64,000 nt of DNA from Streptomyces curacoi. Its GTDB lineage: Bacteria > Actinomycetota > Actinomycetes > Streptomycetales > Streptomycetaceae. This document shows positions 61,666 through 64,000 of this stretch, in pieces (positions within the stretch are counted from its first letter, which is position 1; every line of letters starts with the position of its first letter). Position numbers and translations under genes: made by a program. The stretch lies in contig NZ_KQ947998.1 in assembly GCF_001513975.1 (NCBI RefSeq), positions 80,156-144,155 of the forward strand. The letters run 5' to 3'. Under the pieces are notes generated by a model, which was given only the letters and a program-made list of their open reading frames with translations, ran no database searches and was not told the DNA's origin.

Positions 61666-62188
61666 CGGCGACGGCGGCCGGATGCGCCGCGGGCGCCGTG
61701 AGTGCCTCCAGCCGCTTGATCCTCTGGCGCACGACATACAGCGGAACCACGCCGAACACGCCGAACGACATGTCGATCACCGACCACCAGAAGGGAATGC
61801 CGCGGATCGGCCCGCAGATGAGGGCGAGCGGGATGATCCCGGCACAGGCGATCATCCCGAACTCGACGACCCAGATGTTGCGGACGGGGTCGCGGTAGGG
61901 GCCGTAGAAGGCGACCGCGATGACGAGATGGGCGAAGGCCAGCCAGTCCGTGCCGTAGAGGAGGAACGGGTAGTCGGCGTCCGCGGCGTCCAGTCCGCGC
62001 CGCACTCGCTCGATCCAGTCCATCAGGCCCGGGAGGTGCTCCGGCACGGACAGGGCACGCAACAGGTCCTCGGTCCAGCGCAGTTCGTGGACGAGGGGGA
62101 AGGCCGTGGCGCCGCTGAGCACCAGGCAGACGACGAAGAAGGCCAGCCAGACGCGGATGCCCTTGAGCAGGGCGGCTCTGTCGCTCAT
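61655..62188 (-). CDS. Small multispanning membrane protein
   Basis: 177-residue protein with four predicted helices: about 11–32 (VWLAFFVVCLVLSGATAFPL), a span near 80–95, one near 108–128 and one near 135–152, with a basic C-terminal tail. It is divergent from the lipid kinase and convergent with the serine hydrolase, overlapping it by 11 bases. I do not recognise a family with confidence; similar small integral membrane proteins of unknown role are common in streptomycetes. Confidence 0.7.
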   Translation of the reverse strand: MSDRAALLKGIRVWLAFFVVCLVLSGATAFPLVHELRWTEDLLRALSVPEHLPGLMDWIERVRRGLDAADADYPFLLYGTDWLAFAHLVIAVAFYGPYRDPVRNIWVVEFGMIACAGIIPLALICGPIRGIPFWWSVIDMSFGVFGVVPLYVVRQRIKRLEALTAPAAHPAAVAVSG

Positions 62189-62317
62189 GGGGGTAGCGTA
62201 CGCCTGGAGTTGAACACGTTCAAAACAGGTTTGCGCGTGCCGGACCCCCCGACCTGACCGCGGTCATTCAGCCCGTAACACGCCGGCCCTACGATGTCCG
62301 CGGCGAAGGGAGCCTTC

Positions 62318-63670
62318 ATGGGCCTGGACTTGAGCGAGCGGGCCTACCGGGGCCAGCGGTGGGCGGCGCGTACGGCGTTGGCCGCGGCGGGGCTCGCGGT
62401 GCTCGTGCCGCTCGCCCACGGCGGGGTCGGCGGCGTCCTGCTGCTCGTCGCCGGGGCGGCGGGCCTGGGGCTCAGCGCGGTCGCCGTGTGGTGGACGCTG
62501 ACCCTGCGCGGACGGCTGCGCTGGGCCGCGGCCGTCGTGGCCGTGACGGTGCCGACCGCTCTCGTCGCCCTGTTCGCGGCCACCCTCTTCTGGGCGCTGC
62601 TGGTGTCCGTGGGGCTGTGGGCGGTGGCCGTCTGGAGCGGCCGGTACGCGCTGCGGGGCACGGGCGGCACCCGAGTGCGGGTGATGCGGGAGCGCAGGAC
62701 ACCGCCGCCGAGCCGCCCCTTCCTGATCATGAACCCCCGCTCGGGCGGCGGGAAGGTGGTCCGCTTCGCGCTCAAGGAGAAGGCCGAACAGCTCGGCGCA
62801 CGGGTGGTCCTGCTCGACCCGGATCAGCACCAGGACGTCACCGTGCTGGCCCGCAAGGCCGTGGCGGAGGGCGCGGACCTGCTGGGCGTCGCGGGCGGCG
62901 ACGGCACCCAGGCACTGGTCGCGGCCGTAGCCGCCGAGCACGACATCCCGTTCCTGGTGATCAGCGCCGGCACCCGCAATCACTTCGCCATGGACCTCGG
63001 CCTGGACCGCGACGATCCCGCCACCTGCCTCGACGCCCTCACCGACGGTGTGGAGCTCCGCGTCGACCTCGGTTTCGCCGGCGACCGGCCCTTCGTCAAC
63101 AACGCCTCCTTCGGGGCGTATGCGGCCATAGTCCAGAGCCCCGGCTACCGCGACGACAAGATCGGCACCAGCCTGGAACTGCTGCCCGACCTGCTCACCC
63201 GCCAGCAGGGCCCGCGGCTGACCGCCCGCGCGGCGGGCACGACCCTCACCGCTCCGCATGCCGTGCTGGTCAGCAACAACCCCTACCGCACGGACGACCC
63301 CTTCGGACTCGGCCGCCGCGACCGCCTCGACGCCGGGGTCCTCGGCGTCCTCGGCATCAGGGTGGACAGCGCCGCGGAGGCCGCCGCACTGCTCCTCGAC
63401 CCCGCGCCGGGCGGCCTCACCAACGTCACCGCGCCCGAGGTGGTCGTCGAGGCGGACCGCGCGGAGATCGAGGCCGGGATCGACGGCGAGGCCCTCGTCC
63501 TGCCCGCCCCGGTCCACTGCCGCATCGCACCCGGCGCCCTGCGCGTCCGTGTCCCCCGCAGGCGCCCCGGCGTCCCGCAGCGCGGGCCACGCCTGGACTG
63601 GCGCCGGCTGCGCAAGCTGGCGGCGACGGTGGGGCGGACGGCGGTGCTCCGCCGGGGCCCGTTCTTCTAA
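62318..63670 (+). CDS. Diacylglycerol-kinase-family lipid kinase with N-terminal membrane segments
   Basis: 450-residue protein. The first 110 residues carry three or four membrane helices; the kinase domain begins around 130 with FLIMNPRSGGGK (NPRSGGGK at 139–146), the nucleotide-binding GGDGT at 193–197, and ISAGTRNHFAMDLGLDRDD after it, typical of DagK/YegS-like lipid kinases. It would phosphorylate diacylglycerol or a related membrane lipid with ATP. ATG at 62318 has AAGGGAG upstream; an earlier in-frame ATG at 62294 is less likely. Confidence 0.85.
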   Translation: MGLDLSERAYRGQRWAARTALAAAGLAVLVPLAHGGVGGVLLLVAGAAGLGLSAVAVWWTLTLRGRLRWAAAVVAVTVPTALVALFAATLFWALLVSVGLWAVAVWSGRYALRGTGGTRVRVMRERRTPPPSRPFLIMNPRSGGGKVVRFALKEKAEQLGARVVLLDPDQHQDVTVLARKAVAEGADLLGVAGGDGTQALVAAVAAEHDIPFLVISAGTRNHFAMDLGLDRDDPATCLDALTDGVELRVDLGFAGDRPFVNNASFGAYAAIVQSPGYRDDKIGTSLELLPDLLTRQQGPRLTARAAGTTLTAPHAVLVSNNPYRTDDPFGLGRRDRLDAGVLGVLGIRVDSAAEAAALLLDPAPGGLTNVTAPEVVVEADRAEIEAGIDGEALVLPAPVHCRIAPGALRVRVPRRRPGVPQRGPRLDWRRLRKLAATVGRTAVLRRGPFF

Positions 63671-63807
63671 GGCCGCTGACCTGCCTTTTTCCACGACGGA
63701 ACGGCACCGCTGAAGGCCGTCGCGGCGTCCATGTTCCCGCTGTCGGCCCGCGATTCCGCCGTCGCCGCCGACACCGGACCGCTTGTCGATACGTCATGAC
63801 AAAGCTA

Positions 63808-63872
63808 TTGACATCACCTGCGGGGCGTTCAATAGTACGGACAACTAGAGCGCGCTAGTAACGCGCTCTAGT
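63808..63872 (+). promoter_or_regulatory. Promoter with 11-bp palindromic operator at the window end
   Basis: TTGACA (63808–63813) and AATAGT (63831–63836) are spaced by 17 bases, the canonical distance. Seven bases later a perfect inverted repeat begins: ACTAGAGCGCG (63844–63854), a 7-base spacer CTAGTAA, and CGCGCTCTAGT (63862–63872). It is placed at the expected start point, as a repressor site. The regulated gene would lie beyond base 64000 on the plus strand. No gene is seen in 63671–64000. Confidence 0.6.
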
Positions 63873-64000
63873 CACCTGCCGAGCAGCGCACACCCCTTGG
63901 CTGCACAGACAAATCTCTCCGCCGCACACGGCGTCCCGAGCCGCTCGCCCGCCTCGCCAGGCCGGGCGGGGGCCTTCGTCAAGGCCGGACCCCATTCCCA

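Overview
The window is a chromosomal segment of a Streptomyces or very close relative. It is high-GC throughout, with strong third-position GC bias, GTG/TTG starts, Tat-type lipoproteins, and the dxr–rseP–ispG–(two acetyltransferases)–proS block typical of streptomycetes. I see no rRNA, tRNA, CRISPR array, integrase or transposase.

Region 1 (1–8267, all minus strand) is housekeeping: the 5' part of proS, two GNAT acetyltransferases, ispG, the RseP-type site-2 protease, dxr, and an acyl-CoA dehydrogenase. ispG and dxr belong to the MEP isoprenoid pathway.

Region 2 (8378–37515) is a 29-kb carbohydrate-utilisation region in two intertwined parts. The first part looks like a complete xyloglucan system. 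It has secreted endo-enzymes (GH74 and two GH12 proteins), an importer made of a lipoprotein and two permeases, and cytoplasmic exo-enzymes for every common xyloglucan linkage: GH95 alpha-fucosidase, GH42 beta-galactosidase, GH31 alpha-xylosidase and GH3 beta-glucosidase. A LacI-family regulator (9414–10430) is linked to this part because the palindrome TCGAAGCGCTTCGA, perfect or nearly so, lies upstream of four transcription starts: the first GH12, the regulator itself with GH31 behind it, the importer/GH74 operon, and GH3. The second part is a second LacI gene, a second importer, a secreted clan GH-A-like glycosidase with carbohydrate-binding modules, and a divergent GH36 alpha-galactosidase. 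Two copies of a different palindrome, TGTGACCGGTCACA, lie in the divergent promoter region of this part. Neither importer has its own ATPase, so a shared MsiK-type ATPase elsewhere is expected. A 138-bp duplicated lacI tail and the stump of a lost binding-protein gene record rearrangement here.

Region 3 (37709–54609) is dominated by polyamine/GABA catabolism: an aldehyde dehydrogenase with a PucR regulator, gabT, and a minus-strand operon of aminobutyraldehyde dehydrogenase, potD, potA, potB, potC and a PuuB-like amine oxidase. Together these could take imported putrescine to succinate. Mixed in are a membrane-anchored TraD/FtsK-like ATPase, a PAP2 phosphatase, a decayed GH18 chitinase and a small unknown protein.

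Region 4 (54797–64000) holds a frameshifted NADAR protein, a proline-rich DUF4190 membrane protein, adenosine deaminase, a glycerophosphodiester phosphodiesterase, an ECF sigma factor fused to a zinc-binding motif and an extracytoplasmic domain, a secreted serine hydrolase, a small membrane protein and a diacylglycerol-kinase-family lipid kinase. The window ends in a promoter with a strong palindromic operator whose gene lies outside.
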